Of a stretch of DNA of 64,000 nt, positions 25,766 to 33,811 are shown in pieces. The stretch lies in assembly GCA_900471485.1 (NCBI GenBank), contig UCEU01000015.1:1-64000 (forward strand). Reading direction: 5' to 3'. Under the pieces are notes generated by a model. It was given only the letters and a program-made list of their open reading frames with translations. It was not told the DNA's origin and did no database searches. This stretch comes from Hyphomicrobiales bacterium (lineage in GTDB: Bacteria > Pseudomonadota > Alphaproteobacteria > Rhizobiales > Rhizobiaceae). The position numbers were made by a program, and so were the translations under genes. The number at the start of each line of letters is the position of its first letter. Within the stretch, counting starts at the first letter, position 1.

Positions 25766-26118
25766 CCGGATTGACCACGCATGTCCTCGACACCGCCTCC
25801 GGCAAGCCGGCCGAGGGGCTGAAGATCGAGCTGTTTCATATCGATGCCGATGTGCGCCGGCATGTGAAGACCGTCATTACCAATGCCGATGGCCGCGTCG
25901 ATGGCGGGCCGATCCTTGTCGGCGAGAGCTTCAAGGCCGGGACCTACGAGCTTCTGTTCCACGCCGGCGATTACCTGCGCGGTACCGGGGTTGCGCTGCC
26001 GCATCCCGCCTTCCTCGACCTCGTGCCGATCCGCTTCGGCATCGCCGACGAGAGCGCGCATTATCACGTGCCGCTCTTGATCTCGCCCTATGGCTACTCG
26101 ACCTATCGCGGGAGCTGA
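25762..26118 (+). CDS. uraH: 5-hydroxyisourate hydrolase
   Basis: A 118-aa transthyretin-like HIU hydrolase, the step before UraD. Signature residues: [14 protein letters not shown] at the N-terminus, the R-containing middle [21 protein letters not shown] and the invariant C-terminal YRGS. ATGA overlap with allA. Confidence 0.96.
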   Translation: MTGLTTHVLDTASGKPAEGLKIELFHIDADVRRHVKTVITNADGRVDGGPILVGESFKAGTYELLFHAGDYLRGTGVALPHPAFLDLVPIRFGIADESAHYHVPLLISPYGYSTYRGS

Positions 26119-26121
26119 GCG

Positions 26122-26862
26122 ATGCGTTTCGCCGCGATTGCCGATGTGCATGGCAACCATCTTGCACTGGAAGCGGTGCTTGCCGATATAGAAGCGCTGG
26201 GGATTTCCGAGATCGTCAATCTCGGCGATTGCCTGAGCGGGCCGCTCGAGGCCGGCAAGGCGGCGGACCGGCTGATGTCGCTCAACGCGCTGACGGTGCG
26301 CGGCAATCACGATCGCTACCTGATCGAAAGCCCCGCCGACGCCATGCCCTCCTGGGAGCAGCATGCCTATGGGCAATTATCGGCCGCGCATCTCAGCTGG
26401 CTGCGGAGCCTGCCGTTCAGCGCCGTCTACCGCGACGAGGTCTATCTCTGCCACGCGACGCCTCGGCATGACGAAACCTACTGGCTGGAGAGCGTCTCGC
26501 CTGATGGTCACGTGTTCCTCAAGCCTCTCGAGGAGATCGAGGCGCTGGCGGAGGGGATCGATCAGCGGCTGATATTATGCGGTCACAGCCATGTGCCGCG
26601 CATGGTGCGGCTCAGCGACGGGCGGCTAATCGTCAATCCCGGCAGCGTCGGCTGCCCCGGCTACAGCGACGACACGCCCTATGAGCACAAGGTTGAAACA
26701 GGACATCCGCTGGCCTCCTACTGCATCATCGAGAAGACCGCGTCCGGCTTCGCGCCGCAGTTTCGCACGGTCGCTTACGATCACATGGCGATGTCGCGTC
26801 TTGCAAAAGAAAACGCCCGCCCGGATTGGGCGGGCGCGCTGGCGACCGGGTGGGTACGGTAG
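26122..26862 (+). CDS. metallophosphoesterase family protein
   Basis: A 246-aa YfcE-like calcineurin-fold phosphodiesterase with the metal motifs IADVHGNH, LGDCLSGP, VRGNHDRY and CGHSHVPR, then VNPGSVGCPG. It starts 3 nt after uraH and is probably in its operon, although its substrate is unrelated or unknown. The end of this CDS also encodes the terminator of the convergent flotillin operon. Confidence 0.9.
   Translation: MRFAAIADVHGNHLALEAVLADIEALGISEIVNLGDCLSGPLEAGKAADRLMSLNALTVRGNHDRYLIESPADAMPSWEQHAYGQLSAAHLSWLRSLPFSAVYRDEVYLCHATPRHDETYWLESVSPDGHVFLKPLEEIEALAEGIDQRLILCGHSHVPRMVRLSDGRLIVNPGSVGCPGYSDDTPYEHKVETGHPLASYCIIEKTASGFAPQFRTVAYDHMAMSRLAKENARPDWAGALATGWVR
26804..26836 (-). terminator. 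terminator of the flotillin operon, inside the phosphoesterase CDS
   Basis: On the minus strand a perfect 9-bp stem CGCCCGCCC / GGGCGGGCG (5-nt loop) is followed by TTTTCTTTTG, a good intrinsic terminator about 30 nt after the flotillin stop. The same bases are sense codons of the convergent phosphoesterase gene. Confidence 0.8.
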
Positions 26863-26865
26863 GGA

Positions 26866-28590
26866 TTATTCGCCCGGCTTGTCGGCCGTGGTGACAGATC
26901 CGTTCGGCACGGGAGGCTGCCTCGGCGCGGCAGTGGCGGGCACCGTCTTGCCGGTGTCGAGGCCGTCGAGCAGCGAGGAGACGGCGTTGTCGCCGTCGAA
27001 GCCTGCTTCCTTCATCAGGCGATCGAGGATCGGCTTGTTGGCCTGGTAGGAGAGAAGCTGGCCGGCGAGCCCTTCGCCCATGCCGACGCCGTTGCCGCCG
27101 CCGCCATTGCCGCCGCGGCCCAGCATGCCGCCGGTGTCGAAAATCTTGATGTCGGAGATCTTCTCGATCGGCTTCACCGCTTCGGCCAGAGCCGAAGGGA
27201 TGGTGCGGATGCGCTCGCGGGTGATCTCGAATTCGATGATCGCGGCGCTGAGCTTGTTGCGGGCGTCGTTGAGCAGGGCTTCGCTTTCGGCCTGCGCCTT
27301 CCCGGTTTCGAGAATACCCTTGGCCTTGATGATGGCGGCGTCGGCCTCGGCGGTCGCCAGCGTCTTGATGGCTTCGGCCTGGTCGGCGGCGGCCTGTTTC
27401 TCGGCCTCGGCTCCGACGGTGACAGCGGTCGCCTCGGTCTCGGCCTTCTTGCGGGCATCGATCACGGCGATCTGCTTTTCACGCTCGGCGATCTCGACGG
27501 CCTTGGCGGTTCCCACCTTTTCCTCGGCCGCGATGGCGAGCGCGCGGGCGGTTTCGGCGCTTGCCTTGGCGTCGGATTCCTCGCGGCTCTTGTTGGCGAC
27601 GGCAATCGCGCTTTCCTGCGCGACGATCTGCAGGTCACGCTTCGCTTCCGTATCACGCTGCTGAACGGCGCGGGCAGCGTCGATGTTGGCGCTTTCGCGG
27701 GCCTGCTTGGCGGCTGCCTCGCGCTCGGCGATCGCCTGTTCGGAGGCGATGCGCGCCTCTTCCTCGGCGCGCTTGGCGGCCTGTTCCTGCTGCGCGGTTT
27801 CGGCGCGGGTCGCCGCCGACTTGTTGGCGATGTCGCGTTCCTGGTTCAGTTCGGCTTCGCGCTTGGTGCGCTCGATCGCCAGCGATTGCTGCCGGGCTTC
27901 GAGGTCCTTCTGGGCGATGGCGACCTCGGTGTCGCGAACGATCTCGTTGCGCTCCTTCTTGCGGCCCTCGGTGATGCGGGTGAGCGCCGCGAGGCCGTGG
28001 GCGTCGAAGAAGTTGTTGGCGTTGAAGTGCTTGATGTCGGTCTGGTCGAGACGCGTCAGCGAAACCGATTCCAGTTCGAGACCGTTCGACTGCAGGTCGG
28101 AACCGACGGCTTCCTGGACCGCCTTGACGAAATCCATGCGCTGCTCCTGCAGCGCGTCGAGCGTCATGGTGGCCGCGACCGAGCGCAGGCCGTCGACGAA
28201 CTTCGCTTCGATCAGCAGGCGCAGTTCCTCGGCATCGTTGGTGCGGTTGCCGAGCGTCTGGGCTGCGAGCGCGATGGAGGAGGCATCCGGCTTGACGCGG
28301 ACATAGAACTCGGCGCCGATATCGACGCGCATGCGGTCCTTGGTGATCAGCGCGTCGCCTTCGCCGCGGCGGACCTCCAGGCGCAGGGTCTTCAGGTTGA
28401 CCCTTGCGATCGAGTGGAAGATCGGCAGTACGACGGAGCCGCCGTCGAGCACCACCTTCTGGCCGCCGAGACCGGTGCGGACATAGGCTTCATCGCGGCT
28501 GGAGCGCGTGTAGAGAGACGCAAGCACGAAGCCGATGCCGAAGATCAGGACGATCCCGATACCGGCAGGCAGGATGATGTCGTAAATCAT
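26866..28590 (-). CDS. flotillin family (SPFH) protein, YqiK-like
   Basis: A 574-aa membrane scaffold protein: N-terminal membrane segment (residues 4-27), SPFH domain (about 30-200), a very long Ala/Glu/Arg/Lys coiled coil (about 205-455, with repeated EARxxAEREAAAKQ patterns) and a flotillin C-terminus with a Gly-rich linker (GRGGNGGGGNGVGMG). Organises membrane microdomains. Its start overlaps the YqiJ-like gene by four bases. Confidence 0.92.
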   Translation of the reverse strand: MIYDIILPAGIGIVLIFGIGFVLASLYTRSSRDEAYVRTGLGGQKVVLDGGSVVLPIFHSIARVNLKTLRLEVRRGEGDALITKDRMRVDIGAEFYVRVKPDASSIALAAQTLGNRTNDAEELRLLIEAKFVDGLRSVAATMTLDALQEQRMDFVKAVQEAVGSDLQSNGLELESVSLTRLDQTDIKHFNANNFFDAHGLAALTRITEGRKKERNEIVRDTEVAIAQKDLEARQQSLAIERTKREAELNQERDIANKSAATRAETAQQEQAAKRAEEEARIASEQAIAEREAAAKQARESANIDAARAVQQRDTEAKRDLQIVAQESAIAVANKSREESDAKASAETARALAIAAEEKVGTAKAVEIAEREKQIAVIDARKKAETEATAVTVGAEAEKQAAADQAEAIKTLATAEADAAIIKAKGILETGKAQAESEALLNDARNKLSAAIIEFEITRERIRTIPSALAEAVKPIEKISDIKIFDTGGMLGRGGNGGGGNGVGMGEGLAGQLLSYQANKPILDRLMKEAGFDGDNAVSSLLDGLDTGKTVPATAAPRQPPVPNGSVTTADKPGE

Positions 28591-29231
28591 GATTGACCCC
28601 CGTTGCCATTTTGCCCGCCGACCAGTTCGTCGGGAGCGGAAATTGCGGTGAATATGTCTGCGTTGCGATCGACGAACAGCACGGTGGCGCCGAGCGGGAT
28701 AGGATGTTCGCCGGAGGCGGCGCGCGCCCGCAGCGTATGCCAGTTTCCGTGCGCGTCCTTGGTGCGCACCCGGCCCGGCAAGCCTTGGTCGAGCGGGCCG
28801 GTGACCACCTGTCCGGTACGGCCGATGAATTCGGCGACCTCCACGGCGTAGGTCTCGTCACGCGGCACGAAACGGGCGACGGCGCGGCTGGTGGCGCGCA
28901 CCAGCGGGAGCGTGGCGGCCACGGCCGGAATTGCGGCCATGAGCGGCGGCAGCGGCGCCCAGAAGGCATCGGCCGCGGCCTGGACGATGAAGCCTGATAT
29001 GGCGAAGAAGCCGAGCACGAGCATCACGAGGACGAGCGTCGGAACGCCGCCTACATTCAGCCAGGAGAGCATGCCGGCAATACCGGCGTGGCCGTCTGCA
29101 TCCGGTTTGCCGATTATGTCGCTCAGCGAAAAGCCGATCATCGTCGCGAGAATTTCAAGCACCGTCAGGCCCGCAAGCATGACGGCGGCTATGGCAAAGG
29201 GCACGCATTCCGGGGCGAGCAGGAGGTGCAT
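28587..29231 (-). CDS. YqiJ-like (NfeD-related OB-fold) membrane protein
   Basis: A 214-aa inner-membrane protein with three to four hydrophobic segments (AIAAVMLAGLTVLEILATMIG, VPTLVLVMLVLGFFAISGFIV, PLMAAIPAVAATLPLV) and a C-terminal OB-fold-like part (GRTGQVVTGPLDQGLPGRVR to GATVLFVDR). YqiJ proteins pair with YqiK flotillins, as here. Confidence 0.87.
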   Translation of the reverse strand: MHLLLAPECVPFAIAAVMLAGLTVLEILATMIGFSLSDIIGKPDADGHAGIAGMLSWLNVGGVPTLVLVMLVLGFFAISGFIVQAAADAFWAPLPPLMAAIPAVAATLPLVRATSRAVARFVPRDETYAVEVAEFIGRTGQVVTGPLDQGLPGRVRTKDAHGNWHTLRARAASGEHPIPLGATVLFVDRNADIFTAISAPDELVGGQNGNGGQS

Positions 29232-29238
29232 CGGCGCG

Positions 29239-30375
29239 TTACCTGCTGTCTGCCTTGAAACGGGCGAGGCGCGCCTCGATCGCCTTTTCGCGGTGCAACC
29301 GGTCGAGTTCGTCGAGTTCGGCGCTGGAAGAGTGCTCGCCGGCCGGCACGCCGGTCATGCGGGACACGGCCGCCGAGGCGCGATCGGCATGGGCGGTCGG
29401 ATCCGCCTTGCGTACGGCGTTGGCAAGCTCGGGTGCGTGGGCGGCGATGCTGCGCTTGTAGTCGACAAGCCGTGCCTCGGCCTCGCGCCGGGTCGCCAGG
29501 ATCGCCTGCAGCGCCTTCTGGCCTTCGTCCATGTGTTCCTTGGCATCGAGCAGAGCCTTGTCGAGCGCGGCGATCTGCGCCTCGATATCGATCTGGCGGG
29601 AAACGCCTGCCTTGGCGAGATCGTCGCGACCTTCGGAGACGGCGAGCCTGATCTTCTGGTCGAGCGCGCTCATGTCCTCGGAGATTTCGCGGCGGCGGTT
29701 GGCGATACGGTATTCCTCGGCCTTCGCCTTGCCGAGATCGGCGCGGGCTTCGTCGGCGGCGGCGTCGATCTCGCGGATCGCCTGCTCGATCACCACGATC
29801 TTGTTGACGCCTTCCGCCTTGTCGATGGCGGCATTGGCGGCACCGGCGATCAGCCGGCCCATGCGCGACAAAATACCTTCGTTCATCATGCTGTCCTCCA
29901 TTCTGGGGGAGTTGCGCGTGACGCCGATGTGGATCTCATAGGCGTCGTTGGTCACGGTAAGGTAGGCGGGGAAGATATCGTCCCAGCCGGTCGAATAGCC
30001 CGCGACATCGAAAGGGACCGCAACCCGGCCATGCAGCGTGGCGATGGTGAGGTCGGAATGTCCCTTGATGGCGTAGAGCTTGTCGTCGAGCGGTATGCGC
30101 GTGGCGGGACCGGACGGCTTGTTGGTCGCATAGTCGCGCAGGCCGAGAGTGACGAGGCGGGCGGGCAGGCCGGTTCTTTCCCGCACGGTTTCATAGGCGA
30201 TTTCATGCAGCACCACGAGATTGGCGCCGGCGTTTTCTGACAGGACCTCGTGGAGGATGACGAACATGTCGCCATAGGCCGAAAGCGTGGCGTCGATCGC
30301 TTCACGCGCTTCGGCGCTCGGCGCCAGGATATAGCGCAGCCTGTACTGTGGAGATGTTTTGACCGCAGGAGACAT
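29239..30375 (-). CDS. PspA/IM30 family protein fused to a TnpB-like N-terminal domain
   Basis: A single open frame of 378 codons. Residues from 163-164 onward (MNEGILSRMGRLIAGAANAAIDKAEG) are a PspA/IM30 coiled-coil membrane-stress protein of about 215 aa, first in the operon with YqiJ-like and flotillin genes. Residues 10-153 instead match the N-terminal (WED/REC-side) region of a TnpB subfamily: YRLRYILAPSAEAREAID, VVLHEIAYETVRERTGLPARL, DDKLYAIKG, IATLHGRVAVPFDVAGY and DAYEIHIGV, stopping before any RuvC motif. GGAGGA lies 4-7 nt before tandem ATGs at 29889/29886, so a free PspA is probably also made. Whether the fusion or only PspA is the real product is open. Confidence 0.75.
   Translation of the reverse strand: MSPAVKTSPQYRLRYILAPSAEAREAIDATLSAYGDMFVILHEVLSENAGANLVVLHEIAYETVRERTGLPARLVTLGLRDYATNKPSGPATRIPLDDKLYAIKGHSDLTIATLHGRVAVPFDVAGYSTGWDDIFPAYLTVTNDAYEIHIGVTRNSPRMEDSMMNEGILSRMGRLIAGAANAAIDKAEGVNKIVVIEQAIREIDAAADEARADLGKAKAEEYRIANRRREISEDMSALDQKIRLAVSEGRDDLAKAGVSRQIDIEAQIAALDKALLDAKEHMDEGQKALQAILATRREAEARLVDYKRSIAAHAPELANAVRKADPTAHADRASAAVSRMTGVPAGEHSSSAELDELDRLHREKAIEARLARFKADSR
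29894..29899 (-). promoter_or_regulatory. strong internal Shine-Dalgarno for free PspA
   Basis: GGAGGA on the minus strand, 4 nt before ATG 29889 and 7 nt before ATG 29886, inside the longer frame. It supports translation of PspA alone from within the fused ORF. Confidence 0.75.
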
Positions 30376-30459
30376 GCCCTAAAACATAAAGCACGCATTT
30401 GGTGCTTTCAAGGGTCGCCCGAAAAAATAGTAAAAAGAGGAACTACGAGTTTATGGTGC

Positions 30460-30496
30460 ATTGCGGTATCGTTCCGATTTGAAACGATACCGCAAT
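30460..30496. repeat. 14-bp perfect inverted repeat
   Basis: Arms ATTGCGGTATCGTT (30460-30473) and AACGATACCGCAAT (30483-30496) around a 9-nt spacer. There is no T run, so an operator or end-associated site is more likely than a terminator. TGCGGTATCGT recurs at about 40065-40075 ahead of the Phd-like gene. Confidence 0.75.
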
Positions 30497-30515
30497 GAGG
30501 ATCTGAGAAGACAGT

Positions 30516-30539
30516 TCAGAAACGGCACGTTTTCAAATT
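30516..30539 (+). repeat. candidate transposase-binding repeat (site B)
   Basis: TCAGAAACGGCACGTTTTC matches the second copy at 30602 in 16 of 19 positions (TCAGAwACGrCACGwTTTC). Direct repeats of about 20 bp at an element end are the usual TnsB/TniA binding sites. Confidence 0.55.
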
Positions 30540-30601
30540 CTTCCATTGAAAACATTGAGAAATTTCCAAATCATACCCGAGTAGATGTCATTCCTGTGGT
30601 G

Positions 30602-30625
30602 TCAGATACGACACGATTTCGGAAA
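30602..30625 (+). repeat. candidate transposase-binding repeat (site A)
   Basis: TCAGATACGACACGATTTC, direct repeat of the copy at 30516, 86 bp apart in the same orientation, both between the chromosomal pspA region and tniQ. Confidence 0.55.
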
Positions 30626-30645
30626 AATCGCTGTAAACAAGGCAC

Positions 30646-30674
30646 AAAAAAGCCCCGACATGCGATGCCGGGGC
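30646..30674 (-). terminator. rho-independent terminator after tniQ
   Basis: On the minus strand GCCCCGGCATCGCATGTCGGGGC folds as a GC-rich hairpin (one mismatch in nine pairs) followed by TTTTTTG, 27 nt after the tniQ stop. Confidence 0.85.
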
Positions 30675-30700
30675 GTGGTGTGCACTACGATTTTGGCTGA

Positions 30701-32548
30701 CTAAGACTTGCGAACTTCGGACCTATATCTCTCGATCTCAGCTCGGCGGTAGAAGGTTCCGTTCCTTCTCTGACCGATCGCCCATACCGGGTGAATGCCC
30801 GAATTTTCCAGTGCGACCTTCAGGTTCCGATGCGGCATCCAACCATCCGACGCTTCCGAGAGAGTCACGTATTCGCGACGAAACGCAGCGTACGCTTTGT
30901 GCTCGACCACGTAATAAGGAACGCCATTCAAGCTCTGGGTGACTTCCCTCAGTTCGAAAAGGCCCGAGTAGAACAGCGGCTTGCCGATGGAATATGTCAA
31001 CCTGAGCTCGCGCAGGAATTCGTGGCATTTAACACCAAGCGATGGCGGTGCGAAGACGAGCCTCACCTGGCTCGCGCTAACCAGCAGCCGATCGATTCCG
31101 ATGCGCGAAGAATCTTTGCAGAGGTATCTCGTCGATACCTTGCCCTCCAGGATCGCTCCAAAGACTTCGACGATCGAGCAGACCGCCTTATGGGCCGCCG
31201 CCCCAACGTGAACCAGTTCCGCAGACTCGTCACGCACTTCAAGACCTCCAACCAGCTTTTCCATGAACTCGTCGACGGCTCTCCGAGAGAACTTCGGCTT
31301 GTGTTTCTTCAGTAGCTTCGGCTTCTGCGTCAGCAGACCCGCCTTGATCATCTTCTGCACCGTAGGCAGCGTAACGCCAAGGCGCCGGGTGATCGCTTCG
31401 ATATCGATCTCATCATGGTACTCGGCTACGGCCGCCGCTACATCCGCAGCGGCGCAAATTACATAGTTGTCCGTTTTCCGACGATCGGCCTTGCTCAGGA
31501 CACCACGCTGCTCGAGGATGCGACGCAGTGTCCGGCTATCGATACCTGTCTCACGCATTGCAGTGTGCGCGGTATGCCAGTTGCGGACGCCGCCGCCACC
31601 GATAAATGGATCCTCGGGGCCGATCGGCACCTCCGACATCGCGCACTTGCGCACGAAATCGATGAGCGGACGCAGCGCCGGCACTTCAACGTGGTCGGTA
31701 AGTACGTCCTGGAGTTCTCCATAGAGTGCGTATCCCTTCGAGAACTTGCTGCGGCTGATGAAATCCTCATTCAGTCTCGAAAGGCACTCGCGGAATTTGC
31801 CCCTGTCCGCCAACAGCTCGAACCCGCTAAGCCGGAGGGCGCGCGACACCGGCACTCTGGCAGCGAGCCGGAGATCAGGACTGCGCGCTAGTCGTTCGAT
31901 GCGCCCGGCGACAATGCAGAGCTTCTGGGCCATAGGGTATGACAGGCCATGAAGAAACTCCAAGGACTGAGCCGATCCGACAGCCAGGCTCTCTGCGAAA
32001 TACAGGTCATAAGCATGGAGCTGCGCTTCCGAGCAGCTCGCGATGGCATGCTCCACCTCCGCTTTTCTCTTGCGAAGATACATTGCGAAATCGAAGCGAT
32101 CGCTGTTGGGGTATTTGAATGAGGACGTGAAGATCGGCGTGCGGTGTTCCACACAGATCTCGTTGAAACTCAGAAGCCAATCCCAACGGACGTGCGGTCG
32201 AGCTTCCCAGCGTCCGGATCCACCACGGATCTCGCTCTCAATGCAACGCGGGCAGAAACGCGGATTGCTGAGGTTCAGATGCCAACCGTTGAACTCACGA
32301 TCGCCGTAAGCAACTACCGTACCTCGCACATGGAGATTTCGTGAGGCCAGCGTCTGCGTATCGATCCCACTGAGGGCGGAGAGGCCCTCAAGCGTCCTGG
32401 GATGCATAAGGTGGTGGTCCTGCCGGAAGTTCATGTGCCGGAGAAAGTCGCGGATGCTTGGAGCGGCATTTGCTGCCACAAGCCTGGATACGAACATCTG
32501 CAAGGGTTCCGAATCCGCGAGGACCGGCACGTGAGCGAGACGAGCCAT
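30701..32548 (-). CDS. tniQ: TniQ/TnsD family target-selection protein
   Basis: A 615-aa protein. The N-terminal TniQ domain carries the zinc motif (RFCPRCIESE ... WLLSFNEICVEHRT). The C-terminal half has at least one helix-turn-helix (DIEAITRRLGVTLPTVQKMIKAGLL) and a long DNA-binding-type extension ending YRRAEIERYRSEVRKS. The length is beyond the roughly 400 aa of Tn5053 TniQ and near TnsD. The ATG at 32548 has AAGGAGG 7 nt upstream; the TTG at 32554 overlaps the tniB stop but is too close to it. It should recruit the TniB ATPase to the target. Confidence 0.87.
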   Translation of the reverse strand: MARLAHVPVLADSEPLQMFVSRLVAANAAPSIRDFLRHMNFRQDHHLMHPRTLEGLSALSGIDTQTLASRNLHVRGTVVAYGDREFNGWHLNLSNPRFCPRCIESEIRGGSGRWEARPHVRWDWLLSFNEICVEHRTPIFTSSFKYPNSDRFDFAMYLRKRKAEVEHAIASCSEAQLHAYDLYFAESLAVGSAQSLEFLHGLSYPMAQKLCIVAGRIERLARSPDLRLAARVPVSRALRLSGFELLADRGKFRECLSRLNEDFISRSKFSKGYALYGELQDVLTDHVEVPALRPLIDFVRKCAMSEVPIGPEDPFIGGGGVRNWHTAHTAMRETGIDSRTLRRILEQRGVLSKADRRKTDNYVICAAADVAAAVAEYHDEIDIEAITRRLGVTLPTVQKMIKAGLLTQKPKLLKKHKPKFSRRAVDEFMEKLVGGLEVRDESAELVHVGAAAHKAVCSIVEVFGAILEGKVSTRYLCKDSSRIGIDRLLVSASQVRLVFAPPSLGVKCHEFLRELRLTYSIGKPLFYSGLFELREVTQSLNGVPYYVVEHKAYAAFRREYVTLSEASDGWMPHRNLKVALENSGIHPVWAIGQRRNGTFYRRAEIERYRSEVRKS

Positions 32549-32550
32549 GT

Positions 32551-33732
32551 TCAAGCCTCCTTCTTTCTGGATCTCGACGGCTTGGTCTCGCGCGGCGCCT
32601 TAGCGATAACGTGGGCCAAGGACTGGCGGGGGTCGACCTTGTCCCAGTCAGGGACGAGGAACACATTGGCTGACGGACGGCAACCGAACTTGAAGGCATA
32701 GTCGGCGGCATAGTGCTTGATCTTGACTTCGGGTCTCGATCCGGTATCGGGAGCACGATTTTCATGCTCAGTCTGGGCACGTTCCGTAGCTCCCTGGATA
32801 GCCTGGATAATGGTGCCGCAAGCACCCTGGTAGGCGTGGATCAGGCGGTGCGCGAAATCGATGTTGTCCGTTTCGCCGAGTACGAAGCCCTCGTCCTGCA
32901 CCATGTAACGCTGGAGGGTCAGCAGCGCGTCGCCATCCGCCCGTGTCATCTGCTTAAGCTCCACTACGAAGCTACGATTCCGGAGCTGTGCATCGCCATC
33001 TTCCGGCGACAAAAAGAGGCCGAGAGACGGCACACCGGAAAGGATCATGTGCAGGGGCCATCCCGGGATCTGCAAGAGGCTTTTGATGATGTCGGAAACG
33101 TTCTGGATTTCGTTGGTCGTCGTCCCCTTCATCACATGCTGCATCTCGTCAATGTGCATGAAAAGAATTCGATTGTTCCGAATGGTCTCCTTCAACAGCT
33201 CGAAGAGCTCCTGTTCGGTGAGCTTGTGGGAGACGTTCGGGTACCCGCACGCCTCCAGCGCCTTTCGCGCGAACCCCTTCAACGTGATCGGGCGGGGGCA
33301 TTCAAACGAGACGAACGGCTTGACCAGTTCTCCTGACGGCCGCCGATAGGGCAGGAACTCCTCGCGCTTCGGAATGTGAAATTCCATTGCACGGGTTTTT
33401 CCACTGTCGGACTCTCCGATCAGGAACAGTGCGCGCCGCTTGCCGGATTCTCCGAATGCTGCGGCTGCGGCGTTCTCGCAGAGTTCATCAAGCGCATTTG
33501 CGATCAACGCATCCTTGGGCATCGTCACGTACCTTGCCTGCTTCTTGCCTCGGCGCTCAGCACGCATCCGCCTTTCAGGACTCAGGGTCGCAAGCAGGGC
33601 GAGGGCTGCCTCGTGGAACTGCGGCATGCCATCGTCGATAGGGTCCATGCCGGCCTCGCTAGTGGGCGAGACGGGCAGGCTGTTGTTGGAGAGAGAGGCG
33701 AGGGCGGTATTTTCGAGGAACTGCGTAGTCAT
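32551..33732 (-). CDS. tniB: TniB/TnsC AAA+ transposition ATPase
   Basis: A 393-aa AAA+ regulator with Walker A GESDSGKT (106-113), Walker B LFMHIDEMQHV (190-200) and the sensor-type segment MILSGVPSLGLFLSPE. It forms filaments or rings linking target selector and transposase. The ATG at 33732 has AAAGGAG 9 nt upstream; a longer in-frame reading lacks a site. The C-terminus is basic (KPSRSRKKEA). Confidence 0.9.
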   Translation of the reverse strand: MTTQFLENTALASLSNNSLPVSPTSEAGMDPIDDGMPQFHEAALALLATLSPERRMRAERRGKKQARYVTMPKDALIANALDELCENAAAAAFGESGKRRALFLIGESDSGKTRAMEFHIPKREEFLPYRRPSGELVKPFVSFECPRPITLKGFARKALEACGYPNVSHKLTEQELFELLKETIRNNRILFMHIDEMQHVMKGTTTNEIQNVSDIIKSLLQIPGWPLHMILSGVPSLGLFLSPEDGDAQLRNRSFVVELKQMTRADGDALLTLQRYMVQDEGFVLGETDNIDFAHRLIHAYQGACGTIIQAIQGATERAQTEHENRAPDTGSRPEVKIKHYAADYAFKFGCRPSANVFLVPDWDKVDPRQSLAHVIAKAPRETKPSRSRKKEA

Positions 33733-33811
33733 GGTGGTGCTCCTTTGGAGTTGGACGAATTGGACTTTTGCGGGCCCGCACATCAGAGGTGCGGGCCGTT
33801 TCTTCGAAGCG

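Larger units (their letters stand above)
30376..30700. other. junction between pspA promoter and the tniQ-side transposon end
   Basis: No gene is seen. From left to right: promoter space for the pspA operon, an AT-rich GAAAAAATAGTAAAAAG run, a 14-bp palindrome, two imperfect repeats that look like transposase sites, and the tniQ terminator. The exact transposon terminus and any target duplication could not be fixed. Confidence 0.5.

Noticed and set aside
30461-30700. A plus-strand ORF of 79 codons beginning in the palindrome
   Set aside because: It spans the palindrome, both end repeats and the tniQ terminator; no ribosome site and no similarity seen.
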